A stretch of DNA of 64,000 nt from Azospirillum melinis (GCF_013340935.1 NZ_WHOS01000023.1:1-64000), one strand, 5' to 3'; positions 35,511 through 46,535 are shown, counted from the first letter of the stretch. The notes: generated by a model not told the origin, from the sequence alone. Numbers and translations are program-made.

Positions 35511-36169
35511 AGAAGAACTGGACCGACTACCTGAAGCAGGTGCTGGGCTGGACGGCCCCGACGGCGGCCACCTTGTCGAGCATCTGGTCGCCTGCGCAGG
35601 CCGGGCCGCTGCCGGTCCTATTGCCCGAGGCGCACCCGGCGAACACCCGGCTTCAGCCGCTGACCTTCGTGATGCCGAACAGGATGGAAGGCCCGGAGAT
35701 CTACATCGGTCACCGCAGCCATTCCAGCCATCGGAGCCACAGCAGCCATCGATCGCATTATTCGAGCGCGGGCGGTTACACGTCGCCGTCCTATTCGGCA
35801 CCCGTCTATTCGCCCCCGCCGCCTCCACCCCCGGCGCCGGTCTACAACGCGCCCTCGACGGTGACGACACCGTCCTGGTCCAGCCCGTCGAAGACGACGA
35901 CCGCTCCTTACCAGCCGCCTGCACCGGCGTCCGGTTCGGCTTCTTCAGGAACCACAGCAGCGCCTCGAGCAAGCCAGCAGGACGCCATCGCGATGACGAT
36001 GCGGGTCCAAGTCGAACTCATGAGGCTCGGCTACTACAAGGGCAAAATTGATGGGAAAATGGGACCGGGAACCAAGGAGGCGTTGCGAGCATTCCAGCGG
36101 GCTGAGGGGCTGGTGGTCACGGGGGTGATGGATAACGCGACATTGGGTAAGCTGGGCATCACGGGGTGA
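35507..36169 (+). CDS. hxsA: HxsA, His-Xaa-Ser repeat substrate protein
   Basis: A 220-aa protein. Six consecutive His-Xaa-Ser triplets occupy residues 69-86 (HRS, HSS, HRS, HSS, HRS, HYS). They are followed by a Tyr/Pro/Ser-rich linker and a C-terminal peptidoglycan-binding-1 domain (about 160-218, with L-G-Y-Y-K-G-K-I-D-G-K-M-G-P-G-T). This is the presumed substrate of HxsB and HxsC. The peptidoglycan-binding domain implies export to the cell envelope; a hydrophobic Ala/Trp-rich N-terminal segment around 15-32 may act as signal. Confidence 0.93.
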   Translation: MKKNWTDYLKQVLGWTAPTAATLSSIWSPAQAGPLPVLLPEAHPANTRLQPLTFVMPNRMEGPEIYIGHRSHSSHRSHSSHRSHYSSAGGYTSPSYSAPVYSPPPPPPPAPVYNAPSTVTTPSWSSPSKTTTAPYQPPAPASGSASSGTTAAPRASQQDAIAMTMRVQVELMRLGYYKGKIDGKMGPGTKEALRAFQRAEGLVVTGVMDNATLGKLGITG

Positions 36170-36268
36170 AATCAACTAGCCTCTCGCAAAATAGCGCAAC
36201 CATTGAATAATAATACGTGCTAGTTTTTCTCGTGCATCAAATGACTGCTATGATAGCGAGGATTTGGA

Positions 36269-37579
36269 ATGTCGGTCTGGGAAATGTTCGGATTTCGTGA
36301 CAATCCCTTCAGCACGGATCCTGTCCCACCGAACGACGAAGGCACGCACCTTCTCGTCGGTAGGGATAGAGAACTCGCCAGACTGCGGATGTCCCTCACC
36401 TCGTCGGCAAACCATACGACAATCGAGGGCGCCAACGGCGTGGGTAAATCCAGCCTTGTCGGTATTGCATCCTATACACTTTTTCAAGATCATCTGCGTG
36501 ATCGGAAGCGGCCGTTGTACATTCCGGTCAATCGCCCGTTTCAGATTTCCTCGACAGAATCGGCAGCCGACTTCTCGGCAACATTCCTGTACACCCTCGC
36601 CCGAGAAATTTCCAATCGCCGGGATCTAATTGCTCAGCATCACAGTGGCTTGAGAAATCTGGACGATCTTGATACATGGCTTAATGATCCAGTCCTTACC
36701 AGCGGCGGAGGTGGCCTCAATATTCTTGGAACAGGAGCTTCAGGCAATATCGCGCGAAGTGCTAATAGCAGTCAAGGTTTCGCAAACGGGGGCGTAGAAG
36801 CGCATCTTAGAGAAATGCTTCAAGCCATATTCCCGAATGCACGCTCCGGAAGTTTCATATGCGTTTTGGATAACCTTGAGCTGTTGGATACTTCAACAAA
36901 AGCCCGAGCTACGCTTGAAGAGCTCCGCGATGGAGTCCTGTCGCTCCCAGGCGTCAAGTGGATCCTATGTGGTGCACGCGGTATATTGCGCAGCGTTGTA
37001 TCAACGCCAAGACTTCAGGGAAAGTTAGCCGATCCGGTTGAACTCTATCCTCTTGGGCCGAGCGCGGTTACTGAGGTCATCAGGACAAGGCTTGAACTCT
37101 ACAAAATCCGCCCTGATGCTTATACGCCGGTCGAGGCAGATGGATTTCGTAAGATTTATCAGATCGGCAATCATAACCTCCGCATCTCACTAAAATATTG
37201 CGAGGATTTTGTCTTATGGTGCGCACTCAATGATAATCTTCCTCAGACAAGTGAGGACAAGTTCGGATTGATTGACGCATGGTTCTCGCAGATTGCCGAG
37301 GACCTTCATATCAACACGATGGATGTCACACCAAGGGCATGGAGGCTATTCGATCAAATTGCGGAGAAACCGGAGGGATGTTCTCCCGGAGACTATGCCG
37401 AATTTGATTTTAACAGCGGTCCAGCAATGCAGCCACACCTTCGTAACCTTGAACAGGCACAGCTAATTCACAGCGCAACGGATGATGTGGATCGCCGTCG
37501 GAAGACCATCAACCTCACGCCTAGAGGATGGATTGTTCGCTATCATCGCTGTAATTATCAGCTGCCACCAGCAGCCTGA
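36269..37579 (+). CDS. AT-rich lone AAA/STAND-type ATPase
   Basis: A 436-aa P-loop ATPase of the ORC/STAND type. Walker A is G-A-N-G-V-G-K-S at 54-61, and Walker B is in I-C-V-L-D-N-L-E. A winged-helix-like end is likely around 400-430. The N-terminal F-G-F-R-D-N-P-F motif is typical of ExeA/TniB-like and phage-defence ATPases. Base composition is clearly lower in GC than its neighbours, with many AT-ending codons, pointing to recent transfer. No partner gene with the same composition is adjacent. It could be a solitary defence ATPase or a stranded transposition ATPase. Confidence 0.8.
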   Translation: MSVWEMFGFRDNPFSTDPVPPNDEGTHLLVGRDRELARLRMSLTSSANHTTIEGANGVGKSSLVGIASYTLFQDHLRDRKRPLYIPVNRPFQISSTESAADFSATFLYTLAREISNRRDLIAQHHSGLRNLDDLDTWLNDPVLTSGGGGLNILGTGASGNIARSANSSQGFANGGVEAHLREMLQAIFPNARSGSFICVLDNLELLDTSTKARATLEELRDGVLSLPGVKWILCGARGILRSVVSTPRLQGKLADPVELYPLGPSAVTEVIRTRLELYKIRPDAYTPVEADGFRKIYQIGNHNLRISLKYCEDFVLWCALNDNLPQTSEDKFGLIDAWFSQIAEDLHINTMDVTPRAWRLFDQIAEKPEGCSPGDYAEFDFNSGPAMQPHLRNLEQAQLIHSATDDVDRRRKTINLTPRGWIVRYHRCNYQLPPAA

Positions 37580-37602
37580 CACCCTGCTGCTTAGCTCCTG
37601 AA

Positions 37603-37633
37603 AGAAGGCTTGTCGAAATCCGGCGAGCCTTCT
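37603..37633. terminator. Inverted repeat after the ATPase gene
   Basis: AGAAGGCT at 37603-37610 pairs perfectly with AGCCTTCT at 37626-37633. The stem lies 24 bases after the ATPase stop codon and would end that transcript. There is no T-run after it, so it may need Rho or may serve as an RNA-stabilising hairpin. Confidence 0.45.
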
Positions 37634-37807
37634 ACGTGTCGGCCTCACATCACGCCGCCACTTGGCGCTCCATCATCTCCGCCGCTTAGTTAACCTCGAA
37701 GCGTGACATATTTTTGACATCAGGTCACAAAAGCTGAGAGCGTCGGCACTCTAATTCACGTCCGAGGGATCGGCTACATTGCTTCCAGCAGGATTAAAGG
37801 AAAAGAC

Positions 37808-38842
37808 TTGGAGTACTGGGCCCTGGGTGCCTCGGGCCTCAAGGTGCCCGCGCTCAGCTTTGGGACCGGCACCTTCGGTGGCAAGGGGCCGCTGTTTTCG
37901 GCTTGGGGGAACAGCGACGTCGATGACGCCCGGCGGTTGATCGACATCTGCCTCGACGCCGGTATCACACTCTTCGACACCGCCGATGTCTATTCGGATG
38001 GCGGCTCGGAAGAGGTGCTCGGCGCCGCCATCCGTGGGCGGCGCGACAAAGTGCTGATCTCGACCAAGACCGGGTTGCCCATGGGCGACGGGCCGAACGA
38101 TGCCGGTCTTTCCCGTCATCGGCTGATTGGCGCCGTGGAAGCAGCGCTCCGGCGGCTCGGGACGGATTACATCGACCTGCTCCAGCTGCACGCCTTCGAT
38201 GCCTTCACGCCGGTGGAGGAGGTGCTGCACACGCTGGACACGCTCGTCCGCGCCGGGAAGGTCCGCCATGTCGGTGCCTCGAACTTCGCTGGCTGGCAGC
38301 TGATGAAGTCGCTCGCCGTCGCCGACCGCCAAGGGTGGCCGCGCCATGTCGCGCATCAGGTCTACTATTCGCTGACCGGGCGTGACTACGAATGGGAGTT
38401 GATGCCCCTTGGCCTCGACCAGAAGGTCGGTGCGCTGGTTTGGAGCCCGCTCGGCTGGGGCAGGCTGACCGGTAAGATCCGCCGTGGTCAGCCGATCCCC
38501 CAGGGCAGCCGCCTCCACGATACCGCACAGTGGGGGCCGCCTGTCGAAGAGGAGCGTCTCTACCGGATCGTCGACGCGCTGGACGCCGTGGCGGCCGAGA
38601 CCGGGCGCAGCGTTCCCCAAGTCGCCATCGCTTGGCTGCTCGCGCGGCCGACCGTTTCCTCGGTGATCATCGGCGCCCGCAACGAGGCGCAGCTGCGCGA
38701 CAATCTGGGGGCCGTCGGCTGGACGCTCGAACCCGGTCAGATCGCTCGTCTCGACGCGGCCAGCGACGTGATGCCCGCCTACCCCTATTACCCGTACCGC
38801 ACGCAGGAGGGCTTCGCCCGGCTCAATCCGATGCCCGTCTGA
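37808..38842 (+). CDS. Aldo/keto reductase
   Basis: A 344-aa NADPH-dependent oxidoreductase. Catalytic residues appear in order: D of F-D-T-A-D-V-Y (with Tyr), K of S-T-K-T-G, and H of L-L-Q-L-H. The C-terminal cofactor segment S-V-I-I-G-A-R is present. The start is a TTG with AAGGA six bases upstream. Likely a YghZ/AKR14-like reductase acting on small aldehydes. It appears to be a single-gene unit. Confidence 0.93.
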   Translation: MEYWALGASGLKVPALSFGTGTFGGKGPLFSAWGNSDVDDARRLIDICLDAGITLFDTADVYSDGGSEEVLGAAIRGRRDKVLISTKTGLPMGDGPNDAGLSRHRLIGAVEAALRRLGTDYIDLLQLHAFDAFTPVEEVLHTLDTLVRAGKVRHVGASNFAGWQLMKSLAVADRQGWPRHVAHQVYYSLTGRDYEWELMPLGLDQKVGALVWSPLGWGRLTGKIRRGQPIPQGSRLHDTAQWGPPVEEERLYRIVDALDAVAAETGRSVPQVAIAWLLARPTVSSVIIGARNEAQLRDNLGAVGWTLEPGQIARLDAASDVMPAYPYYPYRTQEGFARLNPMPV

Positions 38843-39111
38843 GGTCCCGGAGGGCTCCTGAGGCGCTCTGCGTCGGAGCGGCGTACAGGCCAGACTCTGC
38901 GATGGGCGTCCAGTGCGGATGCTCTCCGACCGCCAACAGCAGCGCACCGGTGGTCACCGAAGCCCACAGTCCAATTACGGCGATCAACTGACGCTTGCTG
39001 TACCGATGGTCGATCTGAGGATCTGCCCGCAAGGAAAGCGCTGCATCCCTGTTGAGGTTGGGGCGCTCTCGCCAACCGCCTTTACCGAAAACAGTCGTCA
39101 GGAGCACCCCC

Positions 39112-39609
39112 ATGTCCAAAGAAGCATTGAAGGATCTCCTCATCGAGGAGCTTCAGGACGCATACAGTTCCGAGACCCAGATCCTCGAGGCGCTGCCCGC
39201 GATGGCGGACGCGGCGTCATCTCCTCAGCTGAAGCAGGCATTTCAGACCCACCTTCAGGAGACGGATGGGCAGGTAAAGCGTCTGGAACAGATCTTCCAG
39301 ATCCTCCAGGCCGATCCCGCGGGCAACACCTGCGAGGCAACCCAGGGGCTGATCGAGGAAGCCGAGGAGATCATGGACCAGGGCCTCTCGCCGGAGGTTC
39401 TCGATGTCGCCCTGATCATGGCCGCCCAGAAGGTCGAGCATTACGAGATCGCCAGCTACGGCTCCCTCAGGACGCTGGCGGAGACGTGCGGGATGACGGA
39501 CGTCGCCAAGCTGCTCGATGAGACACTCAGCGAGGAGAAGGCAACCGATGAGAAGCTGACCCAGCTTGCCGAGGGCGAGGTCAATCAGCGTGCCTTCAAG
39601 GCGGCGTGA
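39112..39609 (+). CDS. YciE/YciF-type ferritin-like (DUF892) protein
   Basis: A 165-aa four-helix protein beginning near I-E-E-L-Q-D-A-Y-S-S-E, the standard opening of DUF892 proteins, whose Glu/His residues line a di-iron site. A later H-Y-E-I-A-S-Y-G-S motif supplies more ligands. The start at 39112 has AGGAG at a spacing of seven. Members respond to osmotic and general stress and may have ferroxidase activity. It sits between two unrelated single genes. Confidence 0.92.
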   Translation: MSKEALKDLLIEELQDAYSSETQILEALPAMADAASSPQLKQAFQTHLQETDGQVKRLEQIFQILQADPAGNTCEATQGLIEEAEEIMDQGLSPEVLDVALIMAAQKVEHYEIASYGSLRTLAETCGMTDVAKLLDETLSEEKATDEKLTQLAEGEVNQRAFKAA

Positions 39610-39866
39610 CCGGTCGGCGGCGGTCGTACTGATGCGCGGCCGCCGCTTGCCACCATGGTGCCTTGCTCAGCACAGGGCGGCTAAATGGGGCGCGCAGACG
39701 TCCTCCTGGCGATGTCCTCCGATTTTCCAGCGACGTGACGACTCCAGGGGTAACTTGGGCCGAAGCCTCGTTCGTGGAACAGGCCGCGACGGTGCCATGC
39801 TGTCTTGATCGGATGGCAGGCCTTTCCAAAATCTGCATGCATAGCAAACCCGGAAGACGGGCAACC

Positions 39867-40835
39867 ATGTACGCGCTCCACCTCAATGAACAGGAGCTTC
39901 GTCGACACAAGCTCCGCAACGTGGTGCAGTCCATCCTGTTGGTTGGAGGCCTGACTCTTCTCGCCGCTGCCATCGGCTGGTTGCTCTTTGGACCGGCAGG
40001 GATCCTGTGGGTCATCATCCTCATAGGAGCGGCGCTGGCATTCACCCCATCGATCTCGCCCCAGGTCATCCTGAGGCTCTACGGTGCCCGCCGCCTTCGT
40101 CGAACCGAGATTCCAGAGGTCCAGGAGAGCCTCGCGGTATTGGCCCGGCAGGCCGGGCTGCCCAGCATCCCCGAACTGCATTATCTGGCGACGCCGATGC
40201 CGAATGCGTTCGCCGTAGGCTCCGCGAGCAGTAGCGCCATCGTCCTGACGGACGGCCTCTTGAGGGTCATGAACCTGCGTGAACTCGTCGGCGTCCTGGC
40301 CCATGAGGTGAGCCACGTCCGGAACCATGACCTGTTCATCATGGGGCTGGCCGACATCATCAGCCGGGTCACGGGAGCCATGGCAACTACCGGCATCATC
40401 CTGCTGTTCTTCAGCCTGCCGTTGATGCTGGCGGAGCAGGTCGGGTTCCCCTGGCTGTTGATTGCCCTGCTCCTCGGGGCACCCACCGTCAACACGCTCA
40501 TCCAACTCACCCTGTCCCGAACGCGGGAGTTCGACGCCGACCTGGACGCGGCCGCGATCACCGGGGACCCTGCGGGCCTGGCCTCCGCCCTGGCCAAGCT
40601 CCAGCGGTACGATCCCGGCTTCTGGGAGCGCGTGCTGTTCCCTGGTCGGCGGAATCCCCACCCGTCCGTGCTGCGCACCCATCCGGCTACCGAAGAGCGC
40701 ATCGAGCGCCTTCTTGCGCTCCGTCAGGTCGCATCCCTGCGACCGGCTTATGAGGCGCGGTCGATCGCGCTTCCTAGTCACCTCGCGCCGCCCGTCCATC
40801 GACCACGCTGGCGTGCGTCCGGGCTTTGGCATTGA
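39867..40835 (+). CDS. HtpX-like M48 membrane metalloprotease
   Basis: About 322 aa. It has two N-terminal transmembrane segments (about 22-60), zinc motif H-E-V-S-H at 146-150, and a hydrophobic pair near 165-210. A downstream T-R-E-F-D-A-D supplies the third ligand. The active site faces the cytoplasm, as in HtpX, which degrades misfolded membrane proteins. The start at 39867 is preferred over an upstream frame that is open to 39663. The C-terminal Pro/Arg-rich tail is unusual. Confidence 0.88.
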   Translation: MYALHLNEQELRRHKLRNVVQSILLVGGLTLLAAAIGWLLFGPAGILWVIILIGAALAFTPSISPQVILRLYGARRLRRTEIPEVQESLAVLARQAGLPSIPELHYLATPMPNAFAVGSASSSAIVLTDGLLRVMNLRELVGVLAHEVSHVRNHDLFIMGLADIISRVTGAMATTGIILLFFSLPLMLAEQVGFPWLLIALLLGAPTVNTLIQLTLSRTREFDADLDAAAITGDPAGLASALAKLQRYDPGFWERVLFPGRRNPHPSVLRTHPATEERIERLLALRQVASLRPAYEARSIALPSHLAPPVHRPRWRASGLWH

Positions 40836-41018
40836 CCGCCGTCCCTTTTGTCCCCGCGCCATAAACCGAACAGCGCGGTCTTGTGCGGCCATGGCGCCGG
40901 GCCCAGCTGTGAAGCGCTTGAACCCTGAAAGGACTCAGCCCTCTTCCCGGCGTCGTCATACTGAACGCGAGCGGCGCGCTTGCCCGACCTCGACACGGCG
41001 GATTTCGGTTCAGGCTGC

Positions 41019-44000
41019 TTATCGAAAGTCCCGCGTCTGCGGCTTGATACCGGCCCCGAGCCGCAGATCAGGGTCGTACATCTCCTTTGCCTGCGGCATC
41101 TGCCGCCCGGCTAACCCTGTTCCGACCTCATCGGACCGGCACGACCGCAGCGGCATCGGCTCCCCTCGGCCACCAAGCGACCGCAGTAGGTCCGTCTGGT
41201 CGGTCAACCGCTCAGCGATCAGGTGGATGACCTCGCCCTCGACCTGCACGCGGCCCTTCACCGCCATCATGCTGGCGCCCAGGACGACGCGGCGCTGCTG
41301 CTCGAAGAGCTTCTTCCAGACGATGACGTTAGCGATGCCGGTTTCGTCCTCAAGCGTGATGAACAGCACCCCATTGGCGCTTCCCGGCCGCTGCCTGACC
41401 AGCACCAAGCCGGATACGGTCACCCTGAGTCCGTCTCGGGTGTGGGCGAGGTCGGTGCAGGGGATGATGCCCTGGCGTCGGAGATCCCTGCGCAGGAACG
41501 ACATCGGATGGCTGCGCAGGCTCAAGCCCGTCGTCGAGTAGTCCTCGACCACCTCGCTGCCCGCGCTCATGGGCCTGAGGGCGACCTCCGGCTCATCAGC
41601 CTCCCGCTCGGCCCTGGCGGCGGCGAAAAGCGGCAGGGCCTCATCTCGGAGCGCCCGGATGGCCCAGACTGCCTCCCGGCGCCTCAGGCCAAGGCCTGCG
41701 AAGCCATCCGCGGCCGCCAACTGGCGAAGAGCCGCCACCGGCACGCCCGCCCGGCACCACAAGTCTTCGACGCCGCCATAAGGCCGGTCCTCGCGGGCGG
41801 CAACGATCCCGGCCGCGGCGGCGTTGGCCAGCCCCTTGACCAGCCGGAAGCCAAGCCGGACAGCCAGCCTGCCGTCCGCCATCGGCTCCAAGGTGCAGTC
41901 CCATCGCGAGGCGTTGACGTCGACCGGCCGTACCTCGACGCCGTGCTCCCGCGCATCCCGGACGATCTGGGCGGGTGCGTAGAAGCCCATCGGCTGCGCA
42001 TTCAGCAGGGCGGCACAGAACACTTCGGGATGGTGGCATTTCATCCAGCTGCTGGCGTAGGCGATCAGGGCGAAGGACGCCGCATGGCTTTCCGGGAAAC
42101 CGTAGCTGCCGAAGCCTTCCAACTGCTTGAAGGTCCCCTCAGCGAAATCCTGGCTGTACCCGCGCGCCACCATGCCGTTGACCAGCTTGTCGCGGAATCG
42201 GCTGACTCCGCCAGTGAACTTGAAGGTGGCCATCGACTTCCGCAACTGGTCGGCCTCGCCGGGTGTGAAGCCCGCGCAAACAATCGAGACCTTCATGGCT
42301 TGCTCCTGGAACAGGGGCACCCCCAGGGTCGGCCCCAGCACGGCTTCGAGCTCGGGCTTCGGGTATTCCACCGGCTCCAGTCCCTCCCGGCGCCGCAGGT
42401 ACGGATGCACCATGTCGCCCTGGATCGGGCCGGGGCGGACGATGGCCACCTCGATGACCAGGTCGTAGAAGGTCTGCGGCTTGATCCGCGGCAGCATGGC
42501 CATCTGCGCCCGGGATTCGATTTGAAAGACCCCCAGGGTGTCCGCCCTCCGGATCATCGCATAGGTCGCCGGGTCCTCGGCCGGGATGCTCGCCAAGCTC
42601 AAGCAGATGCCTTTGTGTTCATTGAGGAATTCGAAGGCTCTGCGCATGCAGCCGAGCATGCCGAGGCCGAGGACATCGACCTTCATGATGCGGAGGACGT
42701 CGATGTCGTCCTTGTCCCACTCGATGACCTGTCGGTCTTCCATAGCAGCGGGTTCAATGGGGACGAGTTCGTCGAGCCTGTCTTGCGTCAGCACAAAACC
42801 ACCCGGGTGCTGAGATAGATGCCTCGGCGTGCCCATCAGCTGTCGGGCAAGCTCCAGCGTCAGCCTGAGACGCCGGTCTCCCAGGTTGAGCTTCAGTTCG
42901 GCTGCATGCTGCTCATCGACACCCTCGTCGGACCAAGCCCATATTTGTCCGGCCAGCGCGGCCGTGACGTCCTCGGTGAGCCCCATGACCTTTCCGACGT
43001 CCCTGATTGCCCCGCGCGCTCGGTACCGGCTGACCACGGCGGTCAAGGCCGCGCGATGGCGCCCATAGGTCTCGTAAATCCATTGGATCACGATCTCGCG
43101 CCGGTCATGCTCGAAGTCGACGTCGATGTCGGGCGGCTCTCTGCGTTCGGCCGATACGAAGCGTTCGAACAACAGGTTGTGGCGCTCGGGATCAATGCTG
43201 GTGATTCCGAGCACATAACAGACTGCCGAGTTCGCCGCCGAACCCCGACCCTGGCATAGGATCCCGCGGGAACAGGCGAAGCGAACGATGCTGTGGACGG
43301 TCAGGAAGTAGGGCGCGTAGCCCAACTGGTCGATGAGCCTCAACTCATGCTTGAGCACCGCCTGAACCTTCTCCGGCACGCCATCGGGATAGCGGTCGGC
43401 AACGGCCGACCAGGTCAACTGCTCCAACGACTGCTGCGCCGTCAGGCCTGGAATTACCACCTCCTCAGGATATTGGTACTGGAGTTCGGACAGGCAGAAG
43501 TGGCAGCGGTCGACGATCTCCAGCGTGCGGGCCACCGCCTCCGGGTACTTCGCGAACAAGCGCGTCATCTCCGCCGGAGGCTTGAGATGGCGGTCGGCGA
43601 AGCGCTCCCGCCGGAAGCCCACGCTGTCGATGGTGCAGCCCTCGCGGATGCATGTGACGACATCCTGCATGATCCGGCGCTCCGGCGCATGATACAGGAC
43701 GTCGTTGGTCGCCACCGTCGGCACGCGTAGCGCGGCCGCCATTGCCGTCAGCCGATGCAGGCGCATGGCATCGCCCGGACGTCGCCGGAGCGTCAACGCC
43801 ACATAGCAGCGGCCGGGATAGATCCGGTGCAGGCGCTCCAGCTGCCGAGCACAGTGCTCATCCACTTCTCCCGGCACCAGGATGGCGAGCAGTCCCTCAG
43901 CCCAGTCTGCCAAGTCCTCCCAGGTGAGCTCGCAGCCTCCTTTGCCAGCCCGGGCCTTGCCGATGGTCAGCAGGCGGCAAAGCCGCCCGTAGCCCGCCCT

Positions 44001-44279
44001 GTTCATTGGGAACAGCAGCAGGGCCGTGCTGTCGGTCAGATCGACCCGGCAGCCGACCACCAGCCGCACGCCGGTCTGCCGGGACGCCTCGTAGCCGCGC
44101 ACAATGCCCGCCAGCGAGTGCCGGTCGACGATACCCAATGCCGGGATGCCCAAAGCCGAGGCCTGCGCGAACAACTCCTCCGGGGATGAGGCGCCGCGCA
44201 GGAAGCTGAAGTGGGTGGTCACCTGGAGCTCTGCGTAGGCCACGCTCGCAGTGATCGGCTCCTTGTCCCCCGCCGTCAT
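41019..44279 (-). CDS. dnaE2: DnaE2, error-prone DNA polymerase III alpha subunit
   Basis: A 1086-aa C-family polymerase. The N-terminal PHP domain opens with [11 protein letters not shown] and I-V-D-R-H-S-L-A-G. The palm carries the conserved Q-G-R-G-S-A-A-N-S and the catalytic P-D-I-D-V-D-F-E. A helix-hairpin-helix and an OB-fold ([11 protein letters not shown]) complete the C-terminus. The start at 44279 overlaps the imuB stop by four bases (ATGA). It performs SOS-induced translesion synthesis together with ImuA and ImuB. It is the third gene of a LexA-box-controlled cassette typical of Alphaproteobacteria. Confidence 0.96.
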   Translation of the reverse strand: MTAGDKEPITASVAYAELQVTTHFSFLRGASSPEELFAQASALGIPALGIVDRHSLAGIVRGYEASRQTGVRLVVGCRVDLTDSTALLLFPMNRAGYGRLCRLLTIGKARAGKGGCELTWEDLADWAEGLLAILVPGEVDEHCARQLERLHRIYPGRCYVALTLRRRPGDAMRLHRLTAMAAALRVPTVATNDVLYHAPERRIMQDVVTCIREGCTIDSVGFRRERFADRHLKPPAEMTRLFAKYPEAVARTLEIVDRCHFCLSELQYQYPEEVVIPGLTAQQSLEQLTWSAVADRYPDGVPEKVQAVLKHELRLIDQLGYAPYFLTVHSIVRFACSRGILCQGRGSAANSAVCYVLGITSIDPERHNLLFERFVSAERREPPDIDVDFEHDRREIVIQWIYETYGRHRAALTAVVSRYRARGAIRDVGKVMGLTEDVTAALAGQIWAWSDEGVDEQHAAELKLNLGDRRLRLTLELARQLMGTPRHLSQHPGGFVLTQDRLDELVPIEPAAMEDRQVIEWDKDDIDVLRIMKVDVLGLGMLGCMRRAFEFLNEHKGICLSLASIPAEDPATYAMIRRADTLGVFQIESRAQMAMLPRIKPQTFYDLVIEVAIVRPGPIQGDMVHPYLRRREGLEPVEYPKPELEAVLGPTLGVPLFQEQAMKVSIVCAGFTPGEADQLRKSMATFKFTGGVSRFRDKLVNGMVARGYSQDFAEGTFKQLEGFGSYGFPESHAASFALIAYASSWMKCHHPEVFCAALLNAQPMGFYAPAQIVRDAREHGVEVRPVDVNASRWDCTLEPMADGRLAVRLGFRLVKGLANAAAAGIVAAREDRPYGGVEDLWCRAGVPVAALRQLAAADGFAGLGLRRREAVWAIRALRDEALPLFAAARAEREADEPEVALRPMSAGSEVVEDYSTTGLSLRSHPMSFLRRDLRRQGIIPCTDLAHTRDGLRVTVSGLVLVRQRPGSANGVLFITLEDETGIANVIVWKKLFEQQRRVVLGASMMAVKGRVQVEGEVIHLIAERLTDQTDLLRSLGGRGEPMPLRSCRSDEVGTGLAGRQMPQAKEMYDPDLRLGAGIKPQTRDFR

Positions 44280-45850
44280 CCAAATAGCCCATGGATGAAC
44301 CAGCGCACCGGGCCGGTCTCCGGCGAGCCCTCCCAAGACCTGTAGAGCCAGAAGCGCTCGCCTGCATGGTCTTCGACGGCGTAGTAGTCGCGCGCCGCCG
44401 CCATCTCGCGGTCGCGCCGCCACCATTCGCCATGGATGCGCTCCGGACCATCGGCGCGCTTCACGAGCCGCCGAACTCCCCGCCATGTGAAAGCCATCGG
44501 CGGGTGGTCAGGCATCAGGGCCAGCGTCTCGATGGGTTCCGGCGGCGTCAGCAGCCTTCCCGGCCGCGGCCACTGGGATGGCCAACCGGCTGGGACCGGT
44601 GGCGCCAGGGCCGGGATGCGCGTGACCGACCTCTCGGGGACATCGCTTTCCAAGGGTGCGCACCGATAGAGCCGGTCATGGCCGATCCGGTTGCCCAGGA
44701 CATCGACCAGTCCGGCGATAGTGGCCGCGTCATCGTGGGCGGCAAGGTCGGTTCCAGCGCCGACCAGGCGGCCGACCTCCTCGGCCGTCAGGGGCTCGGC
44801 AAGCGTGGCCGTCAAGATGGCGGCCTCAATGCCGAACCCAGGGTCGACCTTATCGACACGCTCGACCAACAGACGGATGAGGTGCGCCGCGCTACGGACC
44901 GGCTTGGCCGTCCCGACCCGGATGGCCTGCATCGTTCCATCGACCCGATGCCAGAGCAGGTCCAGCGTTCTGGCGCCCAGCCCACGTTGTTCCAGCTGTC
45001 CGCAGAGGTCCGTCACCAGTGCCCTGATAACGGCCTGGAGAGCCTCAGCCGTGCTGACGGGCTCGACCAGGCTACGGCGCGCCTGGACGGCTTCGGTCGG
45101 GACGACAGGCACAATCGGTTCAGCGATGCGGCCGAAGACTTGGTCCAGCCGTCGGCCAAGCAGCGAGCCGAACCGATGGGCCAGCGGCGCGCGAGGTGTT
45201 GCCTTCAGGTCACCGATGGTCTCGAAGCCCAGGCGTCGGAGTTCCGTCGTCATCTCTGGCGGCAGCCGCAGGGCGGCGAGCGGCAGCGTGGAGACGAGCT
45301 CCATCGCGTCATCGACGACAACGACGGGCCGGTGGCCGAAGCGCGCGATGGCGTTGGCGGCGCCCGGCGTACCGGCGGCCGCAGCCCGCGCGGCAACGCC
45401 TATTCCAGCAAGGCGCCCGACCAGGTCGTCAAGCAGCTGGCGTTCGCCGCCCATCAGATGGCTGGCACCGGTAATGTCGATCCACAGGCCATCTGGTGGG
45501 TCCACGGCCACCATCGGGCTGTAGCGGAGCGCCCACAGAGCCAGCCGGTGCAGCCCTTCGGCGTCGGCATCGAGATCCGCATCGGCAACCGTCAGGTCCG
45601 GCACCATTGCTCGCCCATGGGCGAGCGGGATGCCCCGTCGCAGGCCGATCCTGTGGGCGGCCATGTCTACGGCCGTGATGACACGCTGAGCGCCGGTCGA
45701 CGCGACGACGAAGGGTTTGTCGGTCGGCTCGTCGGCGTCAGGCGCCGATCCGGAGCCCGGCCTGCCGCGGCGGTTCTTCGACGAGCGTGCCCTGGCGCGA
45801 AGACGATCCGTCGGCCAGGTTGGCAAGTAGACCGAGACGACCCTCCTCAT
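44276..45850 (-). CDS. imuB: ImuB, inactive Y-family polymerase homologue
   Basis: About 524 aa. The fold follows Y-family polymerases, but the first catalytic Asp is missing (V-S-V-Y-L-P-T-W-P instead of a D-M-D segment), as is usual for ImuB. A beta-clamp-binding site is expected in the C-terminal part. The start at 45850 has GGAGGG upstream and lies inside the end of imuA, a 113-base overlap. It serves as the hub linking DnaE2 and ImuA to the sliding clamp. Confidence 0.93.
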   Translation of the reverse strand: MRRVVSVYLPTWPTDRLRARARSSKNRRGRPGSGSAPDADEPTDKPFVVASTGAQRVITAVDMAAHRIGLRRGIPLAHGRAMVPDLTVADADLDADAEGLHRLALWALRYSPMVAVDPPDGLWIDITGASHLMGGERQLLDDLVGRLAGIGVAARAAAAGTPGAANAIARFGHRPVVVVDDAMELVSTLPLAALRLPPEMTTELRRLGFETIGDLKATPRAPLAHRFGSLLGRRLDQVFGRIAEPIVPVVPTEAVQARRSLVEPVSTAEALQAVIRALVTDLCGQLEQRGLGARTLDLLWHRVDGTMQAIRVGTAKPVRSAAHLIRLLVERVDKVDPGFGIEAAILTATLAEPLTAEEVGRLVGAGTDLAAHDDAATIAGLVDVLGNRIGHDRLYRCAPLESDVPERSVTRIPALAPPVPAGWPSQWPRPGRLLTPPEPIETLALMPDHPPMAFTWRGVRRLVKRADGPERIHGEWWRRDREMAAARDYYAVEDHAGERFWLYRSWEGSPETGPVRWFIHGLFG

Positions 45851-46535
45851 CGCAGCCCTCCATGTCCCACTCACCGGTCCCACCGCCACGACACCGCACC
45901 AGTTCCACCCGCCATCGCCTTCGGCCGATCCCCGACGCTGGCAGCGGGCTGGACGGCCGGGCCGAGACCCGCCAACGTGTGACGGCGGCCGTGGGCTGGC
46001 CGACCTCGGCGGCGGCCGCGGCCGGGCTGCGCCACCGGCGCAGGATGATGGCGGTGACGCCGGAGTGCTCGGCGGCGATCTGCATGCGCCTGGAAGCAAC
46101 CATCGGCAACTTGGCGAGCTCGCCGACCACGGCTGCCAGCCCGCGGTGGCGCAGGCCTTCCTCGATCAGCAGAGGCAGCGTCTTCTCGTCCGGCGCCTCG
46201 GCGTAGATAACCCGGTTTGGGTTCAGGCCGACCTGGGAGAGCGCCGGGGCGAACAAGTCCGACGCCCGCAGGCACCAGAGCACCGGCCCCGTCATCCTGG
46301 ACAGGATGCCCGCGACGAACAAGGTGGCCGCCGCAGCGTGGATCACTCCCAGGTCGCCGCCCTCGGCCACCTCGTGCACGGCCCCCAACGCCAGTCCGCC
46401 GCTTGGCAGCCGATCGTCGACCGCAGCGAGCCCGAACGGCAGCACGCGCATGACGCGCTGCTCGCCGCGTTCCAGCTGACGGATGCGGTTGCGTAGGTCC
46501 TGAAGGGCAGGTCGAGGGGACTGGTCAGGATACAT
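45738..46535 (-). CDS. imuA: ImuA, RecA-like SOS mutagenesis protein
   Basis: A 265-aa RecA/SulA-like protein with a degenerate P-loop region (P-S-G-G-L-A-L-G-A-V-H-E-V). It is the first gene of the cassette, with the LexA box 30 bases upstream. The C-terminal 30 residues are unusual, being overprinted with the imuB start region. Homologues regulate RecA in translesion synthesis. Confidence 0.93.
   Translation of the reverse strand: MYPDQSPRPALQDLRNRIRQLERGEQRVMRVLPFGLAAVDDRLPSGGLALGAVHEVAEGGDLGVIHAAAATLFVAGILSRMTGPVLWCLRASDLFAPALSQVGLNPNRVIYAEAPDEKTLPLLIEEGLRHRGLAAVVGELAKLPMVASRRMQIAAEHSGVTAIILRRWRSPAAAAAEVGQPTAAVTRWRVSARPSSPLPASGIGRRRWRVELVRCRGGGTGEWDMEGCDEEGRLGLLANLADGSSSRQGTLVEEPPRQAGLRIGA

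Noticed and set aside
38823-39143. Minus-strand frame of 106 codons with one hydrophobic segment
   Set aside because: It could be a small membrane protein, but it overlaps the DUF892 ribosome-binding site and start and has no ribosome-binding site of its own. Evidence is too weak to annotate.
41223-45982. Long plus-strand open frames opposite dnaE2 and imuB
   Set aside because: They are high-GC antisense shadows of two well-recognised genes.
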